Positions 28,001-37,408 are shown, numbered from the stretch's first letter. The stretch is 64,000 bases of DNA from Bradyrhizobium sp. CCGB12 (GCF_024199845.1 NZ_JANADO010000002.1:1-64000); one strand, 5' to 3'. Notes: generated by a model not told the origin, from the sequence alone. Numbers and translations: made by a program.

Positions 28001-30908
28001 GTTTCGACGCGCATTCGAGGCCGCGAGCAACAGTAGCGATATCACGTTCGCTGCCTTCAGCTGCGCCAGCCTGAATACAAATTTCCTCGCGGCGGGCGAT
28101 CCGCTTGCAGACGCACACCGCGAAGCCGAGCACGGATTGCGGTTGACCGAGAAGGCGAAATTTGCGCTGATCGGCGACATCATAACGCCGCAGCTTGGGT
28201 TGATCCGGATGCTGCGTGGCCTGACGCGGCGGTTCGGCGCTCTTCACGACAATCAGTCCGACGAGCTTCGGTTCGAGCGGCGTTTGGCGGCTGATCCGGC
28301 ACTCGCATTGCCTGAGAGCTGGTACTGGATCCGCAAGCTGCAAGCATGCTTCTTTGCCGGCGATTATGTGTCGGCCGTTGCCGCCGCAGCCAGGGCTCGG
28401 AGCCTCCCGTGGTCACCACCTCAGCTATTCGAAACGGCGGAATACGAGTTCTATGCAGCACTTTCCCACGCTGCATGCTGGGATTTGCCCCCCCCTGAAG
28501 AACGGCAAGAGCACTTTGAAGCGCTGACCGCCCACCAGCGGCAGCTCGAACTGTGGGCGCAGAATTGCCCTGAGACCTTCGTGAATCGCGCTGTCCTCGC
28601 AGGCGCAGAAATCGCCCGCCTCCAAGGCAGAGAGCTCGAAGCGGAGCGTCTCTTTGAACAGGCCATCCGCTCCGCCCGCGACAACGGCTTTGTCCACCAC
28701 GAGGCGCTCTCTTACGAATTAGCCGCGCGCTTTTATGGCACGCGAGGCTTCGAAGAGTTTTCTCGCATATATCTGCAAAGAGCGCGCGATTGCTATGTTC
28801 GTTGGGGGGCCGTCGGCAAAGCGCGGCAACTTGAGGACATCCATCCGCACCTCAAGGAGGTGAGATCAGAGCCCGGCCCGATGAGCACCATCGAGGCCCC
28901 GGTCGAGCATCTCGACCTCACCACCGTCATCAAGGTGTCTGAAGCGGTATCAGGCGAGATGGTTTTGGAAAAGCTCATCGAGACGCTTATGCACACGGCC
29001 ATTGAACAAGCAGGAGCTGAACGGGGTCTGTTGATCCTATCGCACGAAAACGAGCCGCGCATCGAGGCGGAAGCCACGACAACCGGCGAGAGCGTTACCG
29101 TCGAACTGTGCGATGCAGCGGTGACCGAGGTTCTTCTACCGGAATCCGTCCTGCATTACGTACTGCGGACCAGAGAGTGCGCTGTTCTCGAGGATGCCGC
29201 GTCCCAACCTCCCTTTGCCACGGACCCCTACGTCAATCAGCGCAAGGCTCGTTCTATTCTTTGCTTGCCCCTGATCAACCATGCGAAACTTATCGGCGTG
29301 CTCTACCTTGAGAATACGTTGACGGCCCACGTTTTTGCACCCACGCGAGTTGCGGTTCTGAAGCTGCTCGCCTCGCAGGCGGCAATCGCACTGGAAAATG
29401 CGACTCTGTATCGCGATCTGAGAGAACGCGAAGCGAAGATCCGCCGCCTTGTCGACGCCAATATCATTGGGATCATCATCTGGGAGCTCGAAGGTCCTAT
29501 TCTCGAGGCCAATGATGCGTTTCTGCGCATCGTGGGGTACGACCGCGAGGATCTCGCCTCGGGCCGCCTGCTCTGGACTCACCTTACGCCGCCGGAATGG
29601 CTCGACCGCCACGAGCGATGGTGGATCCCGGAACTCAAGAAGATGGGGAGCGTACAGCCGTTCGAGAAAGAGTATTTCCGCAAAGACGGCAGCCGCGTGC
29701 CGGTGTTGATCGGAATGGCTGCGTTCGACGAGCAACGGGACCAAGGCGTCTCCTTTGTCGTCGACCTGACGGAGCGTAAACGGTCCGAGGAGGCTCTGCG
29801 GGACAGCGAGGAGCGTTTTCGTACTCTCGTCCAGTTCTCTTTCGACGTGTACTGGGAATCAGACGCGAACCATCGCTTCATCCGCCAAGAGTTCGCTGAA
29901 GCCATTATTGACGCGCCCGCGTCGGACTCTGAACTTGGTAAAACACGCTGGGAAGTGCCCTACTTGGAGCCCGACGAGGAGGCTTGGCGCAAACATCGGG
30001 AGACGCTCGATGCCCACCTGCCGTTCCGTGATTTCGAGCTCGCGCGCCCGAAGCCCGACGGCCGCAAGCGCTACGTCTCCGTCTCCGGGATGCCGGTATT
30101 CGACAAGTCCGGGCAGTTCATCGGTTATCGCGGCGTGGGACGGCACATCACCGAACAGAAGCGGGCCACGGAGGCCGTGCGCGAGATGCAGAGAGAGTTG
30201 GCCCATGCCAACCGCCTCGCCACCATGGGCGAACTCACGGCCTCGATCGCCCACGAAGTAAGCCAACCGATTGCCGCGGCATCCATGAATGCTGGTGCGG
30301 CCGCGCGGTTCCTTGAACGAGACCCGCCCGATCTCGAGAGGGTCAGGCAATCAGTGGAATGGGTCATGAACGATACTGCTCTGGCCGCCGACATCATCCA
30401 GCGAATTCGCGATCTCATCAAAAAAGCACCGCCTCGCAAGGATGACTTGGACATCAACGACGCCATCCGGGACGTGATTGAGCTAACCCGGGGCGAAGCG
30501 ATGAAGAACGGCGTCTCGGTACAGACGGAACTTGCAGACAGTCTGCCGCTTGTCCAGGGCGATCGTGTCCAATTGCAGCAAGTGGTCCTTAATCTGATTG
30601 TCAATGCTGTGCAGGCAATGGGCACGGTCGCGAACGACGCCAGAGGGGTGCTTATCACCACCGGTCAGGTCGTCCCTGACCATGTTCTTGTCGAGGTGCA
30701 GGACTCGGGACCGGGGTTGGCGGTGGAAAATCTCGAGCACGTCTTCACCCCCTTCTACACGACGAAGCCGGGCGGGCTGGGCGTGGGACTGTCTATCTGC
30801 CGTTCGATTATCGAAGCTCATGCCGGGCGCTTGTGGGTGACCCCTAATCTACCCCGCGGCGCGATTTTTCACTTCACCGTGCCGGTCCGTCCCGCAGACG
30901 CTCCGTGA
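25035..30908 (+). CDS. Hybrid trifunctional sensor: pseudokinase-AAA-GAF-PAS-PAS-histidine kinase
   Basis: The product has 1957 residues and no membrane span. Residues about 1-270 form a Ser/Thr-kinase fold with HKDVKPAHIL (123-132) and MAPEQ (171-175), but TGFG (143-146) replaces DFG and no glycine loop is visible, so this part is probably a pseudokinase. Residues 297-700 are an AAA ATPase with Walker A GYSGVGKS (326-333) and Walker B LFLDDLQW. A long helical-repeat region (about 700-1290), a GAF domain (about 1305-1455) and two PAS domains (about 1465-1585 and 1588-1715) follow. The end is a histidine kinase: IAHEVSQP with the phospho-acceptor His near 1740, an N box (LNLIVNAVQAM), DSGPGL and GGLGVGLSI. 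The C-terminal kinase resembles FixL-type sensors. No response regulator is adjacent. Ligand unknown. Confidence 0.9.
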   Translation: MDYRFQVLWEDEARIFCRALCPDSNDTSRAVLAVLPKAKHASSGVLDRLAHEFELKDQLDGPWAMRPLGLEYEGGHPVLLLEYPGGHPLEQLLGAPMDIERFLRLAIEIARALNKVHQRGLVHKDVKPAHILVNCDDERIRFTGFGIASRLARERRTPGPPEFIVGTLPYMAPEQTGWMNRSIDFRSDLYSLGVTLYQMLTASLPFTAAHSMEWVHCHIARKPVPPSERLNTVPTAISAVVLKLLAKSAEERYQTAPGLEHDLRRCLREWEARRRIEDFALGQYDRSDRLLIPEKLYGRDHEIELLLGAFDRMIKSGAPELVLVSGYSGVGKSSVVNELHHRLVPSHGLFASGKFDQYKRDIPYSILVDAFQSPVRSLLSKNDAELANWRQAFQDALGANGRLAVDLIPELRLIMGEQPPVPDLPPQQAQKRFHHVFRRFIGVFARSEHPLALFLDDLQWVDAATLDLVEDLLAPTDLQYLMLIGSFRDNEVTATHPLRRRLEAIKNAGANVQQIILAPLGVEHISHLISDALGCDLQRAVPLAHLIHDKTAGNPFFVNQFLHVLAAEGLVRLDHDAGCWCWDLDRIHGKGHTDNVVDLMIAKLAQLPADTQNTLQQLACLGNFVETSTLSIVLGRSEQQVHAALWEAVRQELVEQQTGAYRFVHDRVQEACYSLIPDHERAALHLRIGRQLLAQTFGEKREKAIFAIVNQLNRGAALITSRDERAQLAELNLTTSLRASASAAYASSLNYAATGAALLPHDCWERFQRLAFSLELHRAECEFVTGAVVEAEQRLRELTARTASATDLAVVARRLVDLYTALSKPERAVAAGLSCLEQLGIRWQAHPSDDHVRQEYARVRSRLEDRALEELLDLPLMTDPLALAMLDLLTALMPPAFFTDTNLRSLVVIKAVDVSLEWGNNDASCVPYVMFGAIAGARFDDYEAGLQLSRIGTELVERRGFSLVQARTYLNYGNLVLSWTKPLQHARDAFRRAFEAASNSSDITFAAFSCASLNTNFLAAGDPLADAHREAEHGLRLTEKAKFALIGDIITPQLGLIRMLRGLTRRFGALHDNQSDELRFERRLAADPALALPESWYWIRKLQACFFAGDYVSAVAAAARARSLPWSPPQLFETAEYEFYAALSHAACWDLPPPEERQEHFEALTAHQRQLELWAQNCPETFVNRAVLAGAEIARLQGRELEAERLFEQAIRSARDNGFVHHEALSYELAARFYGTRGFEEFSRIYLQRARDCYVRWGAVGKARQLEDIHPHLKEVRSEPGPMSTIEAPVEHLDLTTVIKVSEAVSGEMVLEKLIETLMHTAIEQAGAERGLLILSHENEPRIEAEATTTGESVTVELCDAAVTEVLLPESVLHYVLRTRECAVLEDAASQPPFATDPYVNQRKARSILCLPLINHAKLIGVLYLENTLTAHVFAPTRVAVLKLLASQAAIALENATLYRDLREREAKIRRLVDANIIGIIIWELEGPILEANDAFLRIVGYDREDLASGRLLWTHLTPPEWLDRHERWWIPELKKMGSVQPFEKEYFRKDGSRVPVLIGMAAFDEQRDQGVSFVVDLTERKRSEEALRDSEERFRTLVQFSFDVYWESDANHRFIRQEFAEAIIDAPASDSELGKTRWEVPYLEPDEEAWRKHRETLDAHLPFRDFELARPKPDGRKRYVSVSGMPVFDKSGQFIGYRGVGRHITEQKRATEAVREMQRELAHANRLATMGELTASIAHEVSQPIAAASMNAGAAARFLERDPPDLERVRQSVEWVMNDTALAADIIQRIRDLIKKAPPRKDDLDINDAIRDVIELTRGEAMKNGVSVQTELADSLPLVQGDRVQLQQVVLNLIVNAVQAMGTVANDARGVLITTGQVVPDHVLVEVQDSGPGLAVENLEHVFTPFYTTKPGGLGVGLSICRSIIEAHAGRLWVTPNLPRGAIFHFTVPVRPADAP

Positions 30909-31084
30909 TGATCCCCGGGGTTGCCGTTTAACTTCTGCGCACCAGCCTTATTCAAGATTCAGACGGATCAGGCGCCCTCCGAAATGCATGTCAACCCGGC
31001 CTACGCAGTGACATGCATTGGTCGAACCGCGGCTCGAGATCTGGCACTCTGGTTCGCAAAAGTTCCCACCGGAGATAGGGTCTA
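30909..31084. other. Convergent intergenic gap
   Basis: It separates the sensor kinase from the minus-strand catabolic operon. No stable hairpin with a T run was seen. Confidence 0.4.
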
Positions 31085-32545
31085 TCAGTAGAATCCAAGA
31101 ACAGCCTTCGTCTCGAGATATTCGTCTATGCCTTCGCGGCCGTATTCCCGGCCATTGCCGGACCGCTTGTATCCGCCGAAAGGCGCGTTGGGATCCCAGT
31201 CGGGATGGTTGAGATGAACTTGACCCGACTGGATCTGACGGGCGACTGCGCGCACCGTCTCCATATCCGTGCCTTGCACGTGAGCGCCGAGGCCATAGAC
31301 AGTGTCATTGGCGATCGCGATCGCCTCATCCACGGTGTCGTAAGGAATGATCGAGAGTACCGGGCCGAAGATCTCCTCCTGCGCGATCCTCATGTCGCGA
31401 CGGACGTTCGAGAAGATGGTCGGACGCGTATAGAAACCAATCTGAAGGTCGTCGGGCCGCCCCGGCCCGCCGATGACGAGCTTGGCGCCTTCCTTCAGAC
31501 CGACACTGATCATGGTCTGCACGCGCTCGAACTGCGGCCGGTTCGCGATTGGACCATGGGTCGTGCTTTCCTCAAGGGGATCGCCGACCACCAATTCAGA
31601 AGCGGCGGCCGCCGCCAGGATCTCGACCTCCTCCACCTGAGAGCGGGACACGAGCATGCGCGTCGGTGCGCTGCAGGATTGGCCGAGATTGCGGAAGGCG
31701 GCGGCGACGCCAAGCGGAACAGAACGGCTGAGATCGGCGTCCGGCAAGATGATGTTCGGCGATTTTCCGCCAAGCTCCTGGGCAACGCGCTTGACGGTGG
31801 GTGCCGCCGCTTGGGCGACGAGAACGCCGGCCCGCGTCGAGCCGGTGATCGAGATCATGTCGACCAACGGATGCGACGCGAGAGCGGCTCCCACGATCGG
31901 ACCTGTCCCATTAATGAGGTTGAAGACGCCGGGCGGACAATCGGCATTGTCCATCAACTCCGCGAATAGCAAAGCGCTCAGCGGCGATAATTCGCTCGGC
32001 TTCAACACCACCGTGCAACCGGCCGCGATCGCCGGGCTCACCTTTGCAGTAATCTGATAAAGTGGCCAGTTCCATGGCGTGATGAGGCCGCAGACGCCGA
32101 TTGCCTCGCGCATGATCGCGGTGCTGCCGCGCGCGGCGATGAATGGATAATTCGCGAGATTGTCGCGGGCGACGCGGATATGCTCGGCGGCCAACTGCAC
32201 CTGAGCGCGGCGCGCATAGGTGATCGCAGCTCCCATCTCACAGGTAAGCGCCTGCGCGAACAGCTCCAGCCGCTCAAGGAGCAAAGCGTGTATCCGGTCC
32301 AGCAGCGCCGCTCTCTCAGCAGGCGACGTCGTGGACCAGCCGGCGAAGGCTCGTCTGGCGGCTGCGATCGCGCAGTCCACATCATCGTCATCGCCGAGCG
32401 CGACATCAGCGATCGGCTGCTCTGTCGCCGGATTGACGACGGTTGCTGCTGCCGCGACTGATCCGATCGGCTTCCGCCATTCTCCGTCTATGTAAAACGT
32501 TCCGAGGAAGCCGGCTTCCATCAAATGTCGAAGGGGCGAGGTCAT
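31085..32545 (-). CDS. NAD(P)-dependent aldehyde dehydrogenase
   Basis: The 486-residue enzyme oxidises an aldehyde to its acid. Visible features are the Rossmann entrance TPWNWPLYQITAKVSPAIAA, cofactor Lys in VLKPSE, FTGS-like ITGSTRAG, the general-base Glu in QELGGKSP, the catalytic Cys in GQSCSAPTRM and the C-terminal EEIFGPVLSI and PFGGYKRSGNGREYG. The GQSC form fits the aldehyde/betaine-aldehyde-like branch. The ATG at 32545 has AAGGA eight bases upstream. It is the last gene of the long minus-strand operon, 74 bp after the D-threonine-aldolase-like gene, which could supply an aldehyde such as acetaldehyde; the true substrate is unknown. Confidence 0.9.
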   Translation of the reverse strand: MTSPLRHLMEAGFLGTFYIDGEWRKPIGSVAAAATVVNPATEQPIADVALGDDDDVDCAIAAARRAFAGWSTTSPAERAALLDRIHALLLERLELFAQALTCEMGAAITYARRAQVQLAAEHIRVARDNLANYPFIAARGSTAIMREAIGVCGLITPWNWPLYQITAKVSPAIAAGCTVVLKPSELSPLSALLFAELMDNADCPPGVFNLINGTGPIVGAALASHPLVDMISITGSTRAGVLVAQAAAPTVKRVAQELGGKSPNIILPDADLSRSVPLGVAAAFRNLGQSCSAPTRMLVSRSQVEEVEILAAAAASELVVGDPLEESTTHGPIANRPQFERVQTMISVGLKEGAKLVIGGPGRPDDLQIGFYTRPTIFSNVRRDMRIAQEEIFGPVLSIIPYDTVDEAIAIANDTVYGLGAHVQGTDMETVRAVARQIQSGQVHLNHPDWDPNAPFGGYKRSGNGREYGREGIDEYLETKAVLGFY

Positions 32546-32619
32546 TGGAAACGATCCTTGATCCGGTAATGAGCGCCGATCAGCGCAGGAACCAGGGCGC
32601 TGGGAATGGCCGGCCAACC

Positions 32620-33804
32620 CTACCAGCCGCGCATCCGGGGCCATCGGCCTTGAATCGCGTCGCTGCTGGCGGAGACGACGTTGTACAACTCATGTTGCGA
32701 CGCCGTCGCACAGGCGTGATTGGGGAGAATCCTGACCTTCGCGCCGATTGGAAGATTGGGCAAAGCGTGCGCCGACCCGGGCCTGATGGCCAGGATCCCG
32801 TGCTCCTGGCTTGCTTGCGAAACCATCAGGTCCGGATGGACCTTGCCGGCCACGTCGCAGACCAGACCATATCCCTGGTCGACCCGTTGCGCCGCGGTGC
32901 CGCGGTCGCGCGACAGCGCCATCCATCCGGCATCGACCAAAATCCAGCCCTTCTCGGGCTTGGTGCCGATCACGGTGGCGAGCACCGAGATCGCGATGTC
33001 GTCCGTCGTGCAGACACCAACACCGTGCATGACCAGGTCGAAGAACATGTAGACGCCCGCCCGCATTTCCGTGACGCCGGTCAGGTCTTCGGCGAAATGC
33101 GCTGTCGGCGTCGAGCCGACACTCACGATGGGGCATTGGTGCCCGGCCGCCCGCAAGGCCTCCGCCGCGGCAACCGCCGCCGCTCTCTCATTCTCCGCGG
33201 CCGCGACGAGAGCCTCGGGCGTGAACAGGCTATAGGATTCGCCGGCATGGGTGAGAACGCCGGCAAGCTTGACGCCGGCCTCGCCCAGCGCGACCGCAAC
33301 TGCAATGAGCTTTGGATCGTTCGCGGTCAGCCCGCCGCGGTGGCCATCGCAGTCGATCTCGATGAACGCGGTCGGTGTCACACCAGCGGCACGACCGGCG
33401 GCGCCGAGCATTCTTGCCTGCTCCGGCGAATCAAGCAGTACCCTAAGGTCAACGCCTGCTTTGCGCAGACGCATTGCTCTTTCAGCTGTGTGGGGCGCCA
33501 GACCCACCGCATAAGTCATGTCGCGAAAACCATGCCGCGCGAAATACTCGGCTTCCGCCAGGGTAGAGACAGTAATCGGTCCCGGTCCCGACGGATAGGC
33601 CCGTCGGGCCACGTCGATGGATTTCGCGGTTTTCATGTGGGGACGCAGCACGACGCTCCGCTCCGCCATGCGCGAGGACAGGCGGGAGAGATTGCGATCG
33701 AGCCGATGTTCGTCGAGCAGGAGAGCAGGCGTTGCCAGCGTGCCGAGCGTTGCAGCCGTCTCGGAGTTCTGGCGATCCGTTCCGCTCATCTCATCGCGTC
33801 GCAC
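32620..33804 (-). CDS. D-threonine aldolase / D-serine dehydratase-like PLP enzyme
   Basis: The 394-residue protein joins an alanine-racemase-type PLP barrel to a D-serine-dehydratase-like C-terminal domain. The PLP lysine lies in VLRPHMKTAKSIDVARR (HxKT), and the last domain has the metal-binding pair in PNHACATASQ. Family members split D-threonine or D-3-hydroxy amino acids to glycine plus aldehyde, or dehydrate D-serine. A GTG at 33804 was chosen: AGGAGG lies seven bases upstream, within the previous gene's stop; the ATG at 33789 lacks a site. Downstream is an aldehyde dehydrogenase and upstream a FAD oxidase, which together could process the aldehyde and glycine products. Enzyme type is firm, substrate inferred. 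Confidence 0.85.
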   Translation of the reverse strand: MRRDEMSGTDRQNSETAATLGTLATPALLLDEHRLDRNLSRLSSRMAERSVVLRPHMKTAKSIDVARRAYPSGPGPITVSTLAEAEYFARHGFRDMTYAVGLAPHTAERAMRLRKAGVDLRVLLDSPEQARMLGAAGRAAGVTPTAFIEIDCDGHRGGLTANDPKLIAVAVALGEAGVKLAGVLTHAGESYSLFTPEALVAAAENERAAAVAAAEALRAAGHQCPIVSVGSTPTAHFAEDLTGVTEMRAGVYMFFDLVMHGVGVCTTDDIAISVLATVIGTKPEKGWILVDAGWMALSRDRGTAAQRVDQGYGLVCDVAGKVHPDLMVSQASQEHGILAIRPGSAHALPNLPIGAKVRILPNHACATASQHELYNVVSASSDAIQGRWPRMRGW

Positions 33805-33815
33805 GTCGATGCCTC

Positions 33816-34691
33816 CTAGCCGAACGACTGATTGGGAATCGCAAAGACGCGCGCCGGCCCGCTCGATGGAGCCAGCGTGCCCAAGATCATGGTGGTGGCA
33901 TCGCCGACCTGATCCAGGCCGATGCCTTCGAGCCAATCCCCGAGCTGCGATGTGGCAGAGGTGTCGATACGGACAAAAACACTGCCGAGCCGCGCGAGCG
34001 CAGCCTCGATCAGCGCCTGTGCATCGGTCGCGGTTTCGGCGACGACAGGACCGATAACATGCCCGCGGCCGAATAGCCGGGAGATGGCGTAGCCGCGGGC
34101 CATGCCGTCGCGCTGCAGGACATAGCCATTACCGCTGTGGAGCAGCTTTTCGAGCATCTGTCGTCTCTCCAAGCCCGTTGCGTCGCGATCGAGTCGCATG
34201 ACCACCTCGAAATCCGAGGCAGCCATTGGCCTGACGAGCCCGAGCGGCGGCGGCTCATGGCGTCCTCTGGGAATTCCTTGATGCTGGTGGATGACCCCGA
34301 TGGGGGCGAAACCGCGCCGCTGGTAAAGCGCCTGGCCTTCCGCGGTCGAATTCAGCGCAATGCTTCGTGGACGCGCGGACGTCAGCAACGCATCCATGAG
34401 CCGGGCCCCATAGCCACGGCCCTGAGCGATCTTCGCGACGATGATCATACCAGCGGAAGCATGGGTCTCGCCATACGGCCACCATGCCGCGGTCCCGATC
34501 ACCGTTCCGGCGCGCTCCAGTACAAAGCCTTGGCCCAGCTGTAGCGCGACATCCCAATCTTCGAGCCGATAGGGCCAGGACATCTCCTGCGAGAGCTTCA
34601 GAGCGCCTTCCAGATGCGATCTGGCGAATGGAACCAGCACGGCGGCTCGATCGTCGCGATCTCCGGTTTGGTAAGCTGCGGGCTTCATCAT
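33816..34691 (-). CDS. Tandem GNAT acetyltransferase
   Basis: The 291-residue protein has two GNAT-like halves. The first contains VIGTAAWWPYGETHASAGMI, the acetyl-CoA loop AQGRGYGARLMDALL and LYQRRGFAPIGV. The second has the FGRGHVIGPVVAET segment typical of Acetyltransf_18-type C-terminal domains. The start is the first of two ATGs at 34691. It lies 11 bp before the PLP-enzyme gene, so they are co-translated. A close relative sits at 52547-53425. The acetyl acceptor is unknown; in this setting it could detoxify or tag the imported amino compound. Confidence 0.8.
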   Translation of the reverse strand: MMKPAAYQTGDRDDRAAVLVPFARSHLEGALKLSQEMSWPYRLEDWDVALQLGQGFVLERAGTVIGTAAWWPYGETHASAGMIIVAKIAQGRGYGARLMDALLTSARPRSIALNSTAEGQALYQRRGFAPIGVIHQHQGIPRGRHEPPPLGLVRPMAASDFEVVMRLDRDATGLERRQMLEKLLHSGNGYVLQRDGMARGYAISRLFGRGHVIGPVVAETATDAQALIEAALARLGSVFVRIDTSATSQLGDWLEGIGLDQVGDATTMILGTLAPSSGPARVFAIPNQSFG

Positions 34692-34990
34692 TGGTCAACG
34701 TTTCTTTTGCTCTCGGTACTTGTCGCCAGGACCTGATTGACGGTGAGGGCCACCTGATCCTCGCATCGTCCGCACTGTACGTTGCACCAGACAGCATTAT
34801 ACAATTGGACTGAAGCAAAGTTCGGCATAGAATTTCATTGTTCGTGGCTCGACGCGCCCAATCTGCCGTCCGCGGCTGGCGCGCTGCTGATCGTGCGCTC
34901 GCGCTTGTACAGCCCATCGGCCTCGATCTGAGAGAGAAGCTCGCGAACCCGAACATCGAGAGTCGGCGTCATAATTACCCTCAATCCTCG

Positions 34991-35947
34991 CTAGAGCGTC
35001 ATTTCGGCGCTCATCATGGGGATCTCTCCACGCAGCATGCGCAGCATGCGCTCGAAGTGATCCGGATCGTGTGGCTTTAGGAGCGTAGCTTTGCGGGGCA
35101 GATATACGTCCCACAGGCGCGACAGTAAAAAGCGAAACGCCGCAGCACGCTGCATCGGGGTAAGCAGCAAGCGTTCCGAGGGATTCAGCATCCGGACGCT
35201 CTCATATGCGCCGAGGAAGGCGATGACCCGCTCATCGTCATAACGGCCGGAGGGATTCTCGATGCACCAATCATTGAGGCTCACTGCAATGTCGAACAGA
35301 AGCGCGTCGCACCCGGCGAAGTAGAAATCGAGAACGCCGGACAGCTGCACTCAAACAAGGCGTTGTCGCGAAAGAGATCGGCGTGCACCGGGGCAGTTGC
35401 CGGTAGGTCGAGGACAAAGCGACCTCGTTCTGAAACGCCAATTCACTCGCGAGCAGCGAGCGCTGTCCAGCAAATGCATAGCGGCTGACCACCGGCACAA
35501 CCTCGTTCCACCATTGGAGGCCGCGCGGATTTATCTGCTGTCGCGAGTAGTCGGCCCCAGCCAGGTGCACCTGCGCGAGGAATTTTCCGACGGCACCACA
35601 ATGCGCGACCGTAGGCTCCGCCTCGCTTGCACCGGGAGCCTGTTAACGACCGCCGCAGGCCGCCCCTTCAGTGAGTGAAGGATTGCCCCGTCGGGGTCAG
35701 CGACCGGATTGGGGACGGACATTCCCCGCGCCGCAAGATGCTTCATGAAGTGGAGGTAAAACGGCAGTTCCTCGAAGGTGAGGCGCTCAAAAATGGTGAG
35801 CACGTATCCTTCCCAATCCGTATCGACGAAGTAATTGGTGTTCTCAATTCCGCCGGTGATCCCGCGAACGGAACGAGGCGCGCTGAGATCCAGCGCTCGA
35901 AAGAACGCTGTGACTTGGTCGAATGAGAGCTCCGTGAATACGGCCAT
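34991..35947 (-). pseudogene. thrB: ThrB-type homoserine kinase (APH fold), frameshifted
   Basis: The start is intact: MAVFTELSFDQVTAFFRALD, then ITGGIENTNYFVDT (nucleotide loop) and LPFYLHFMKHLAARGMSVPN. One-base losses near 35637, 35385 and 35355 shift the frame. The later pieces are LAQ-type HLAGADYSRQQINPRGLQWW, the catalytic-loop segment HADLFRDNALF-like, LSGVLDFYFAGCDALLFDIA and LSRLWDVYLPRKATLLKPHD. All parts of an alphaproteobacterial ThrB (aminoglycoside-phosphotransferase fold, not the GHMP type) are present, so only indels break it. Intact, it would phosphorylate homoserine or a similar amino alcohol acid. It lies 33 bp after thrC, and together they would make threonine from homoserine. 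Confidence 0.8.
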
Positions 35948-35980
35948 AGTTGACGCGGTCTTCGTTCCGATATCTGCTGT

Positions 35981-37408
35981 TCAGCAGGCTCTATCGCGCA
36001 CAATCTCGGTGATGTAATTCTTGACAGCCTGTGCGTTGGCGGGAAGGACTTTGACTCGCCTCGGCAATTTCTCAATGCCATCGTAGCTTTGCGGGCGGTC
36101 GGGCTCCCGGCCCAGGGCTTCCTTGATCGTCGCGGCGAATTTGATCGGCAGCGCAGTTTCGAGCACAATCATCGGCATCTCGGGGCTCGCGTGCATGCGC
36201 CCGACCTTCACGCCGTCTGCCGTATGTGGATCGATCACGGTGTTCAAGCGCTTCCACGTGTCACGGATGGTCGCGAGCCGGTCGGCATGTGTGCTCCTTC
36301 CGCTACGGAAGCCGAAACGAGCTGCAGCCTCTGCAAATCTGGAGTCTCCACTCAGATCGAACGAGCCTCGCTCCCCGAGCTGATCAGCAAACAGCGATTT
36401 GGTTCGCTCTGTGTCCCGATCTAACAGGTCGAATACAAAGCGCTCGAGATTTGAAGCCTTGGAGATGTCCATGGACGGGCTTGAAGTTTCGAGCGTGTCA
36501 GCGCGACTTCGGACGCGATACACCCCGGTGCGGAAGAACTCGTCGAGCACGTCGTTCTCGTTGGTCGCAAGGACCAGCCGGGATGTTGGAAGCCCCATCA
36601 TGCGCGCAACATGCCCCGCGCAGATGTTTCCGAAATTCCCCGAAGGCACTGCAAAGCTTACACTTGTCGCCCCGCGTTCGGACGCCTGCAGATAACCGGA
36701 GAAGTAATAGACGACCTGCGCAAGGAGCCTCGCCCAGTTGATCGAATTCACCGCACCGATCGTGTATTGCTGCTTGAACTCCAGATCGCTCGCCACCTGC
36801 TTCACGATGTCCTGGCAGTCGTCGAAGACGCCATCTATCGCGATGTTGTGGATGTTGTGGTCCTGGAGGCTGAACATCTGAGCTTGTTGAAAGGCGCTCA
36901 TTCGGCCGCGAGGCGAGAGCATGAACACCCGCACCCCTTTCTTGCCGCGCATGGCGTATTCTGCGGCGCTTCCAGTATCGCCACTGGTCGCACCAAGAAT
37001 GTTCAAGTTCTCCCGTCGGCGCGTCAGCTCGTACTCGAGCAGATTGCCGAGCAACTGCATGGCCATGTCCTTGAACGCGAGCGTAGGACCATTCGACAGC
37101 TCCTGGAGGTAAAGTCCCCTCTCCAGCTCTCGCACCGGCGCGATGTCAGGCTTTCCGAATATCTCCGGCGTGTAGGTCTTTGCACAGATGGCTTTCAGGT
37201 CGGCGGAGGGAATATCGCTGACATAGAGCGACAGGATCTCGAAAGCCAGGTTGGCGTAGGACTGCGTACGCCACGCATCCAGCATGGCATGGTCCACGCT
37301 AGGATAGGTCTCGGGGACGTACAGCCCGCCATCCGGGGCGAGGCCTTCAAGCAATGCCTCGCAGAATTGCTTGCGGCCTGAATGGCCGCGCGTGGACACA
37401 TACTGCAT
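35981..37408 (-). CDS. thrC: Threonine synthase
   Basis: The 475-residue PLP enzyme converts O-phosphohomoserine to threonine. It shows the N-terminal QYVSTRGHSGRKQFCEALLE, APDGGLYVPE, the PLP-lysine motif GPTLAFKDMAMQLLGNLLEY, LGATSGDTGSAAEYAMRGK and the phosphate-binding VPSGNFGNICAGHVARMMG. Length fits the bacterial (type 2, no SAM control) enzyme. The ATG at 37408 was chosen over a TTG six bases earlier. Its place inside a transport and catabolic operon, next to a ThrB-type kinase, is unusual: housekeeping thrC in rhizobia is normally elsewhere. It may act on an imported homoserine-like compound. Confidence 0.9.
   Translation of the reverse strand: MQYVSTRGHSGRKQFCEALLEGLAPDGGLYVPETYPSVDHAMLDAWRTQSYANLAFEILSLYVSDIPSADLKAICAKTYTPEIFGKPDIAPVRELERGLYLQELSNGPTLAFKDMAMQLLGNLLEYELTRRRENLNILGATSGDTGSAAEYAMRGKKGVRVFMLSPRGRMSAFQQAQMFSLQDHNIHNIAIDGVFDDCQDIVKQVASDLEFKQQYTIGAVNSINWARLLAQVVYYFSGYLQASERGATSVSFAVPSGNFGNICAGHVARMMGLPTSRLVLATNENDVLDEFFRTGVYRVRSRADTLETSSPSMDISKASNLERFVFDLLDRDTERTKSLFADQLGERGSFDLSGDSRFAEAAARFGFRSGRSTHADRLATIRDTWKRLNTVIDPHTADGVKVGRMHASPEMPMIVLETALPIKFAATIKEALGREPDRPQSYDGIEKLPRRVKVLPANAQAVKNYITEIVRDRAC

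Noticed and set aside
32443..33819. 458-codon plus-strand frame
   Set aside because: Antisense to the D-threonine-aldolase-like gene, with no family match or ribosome site.
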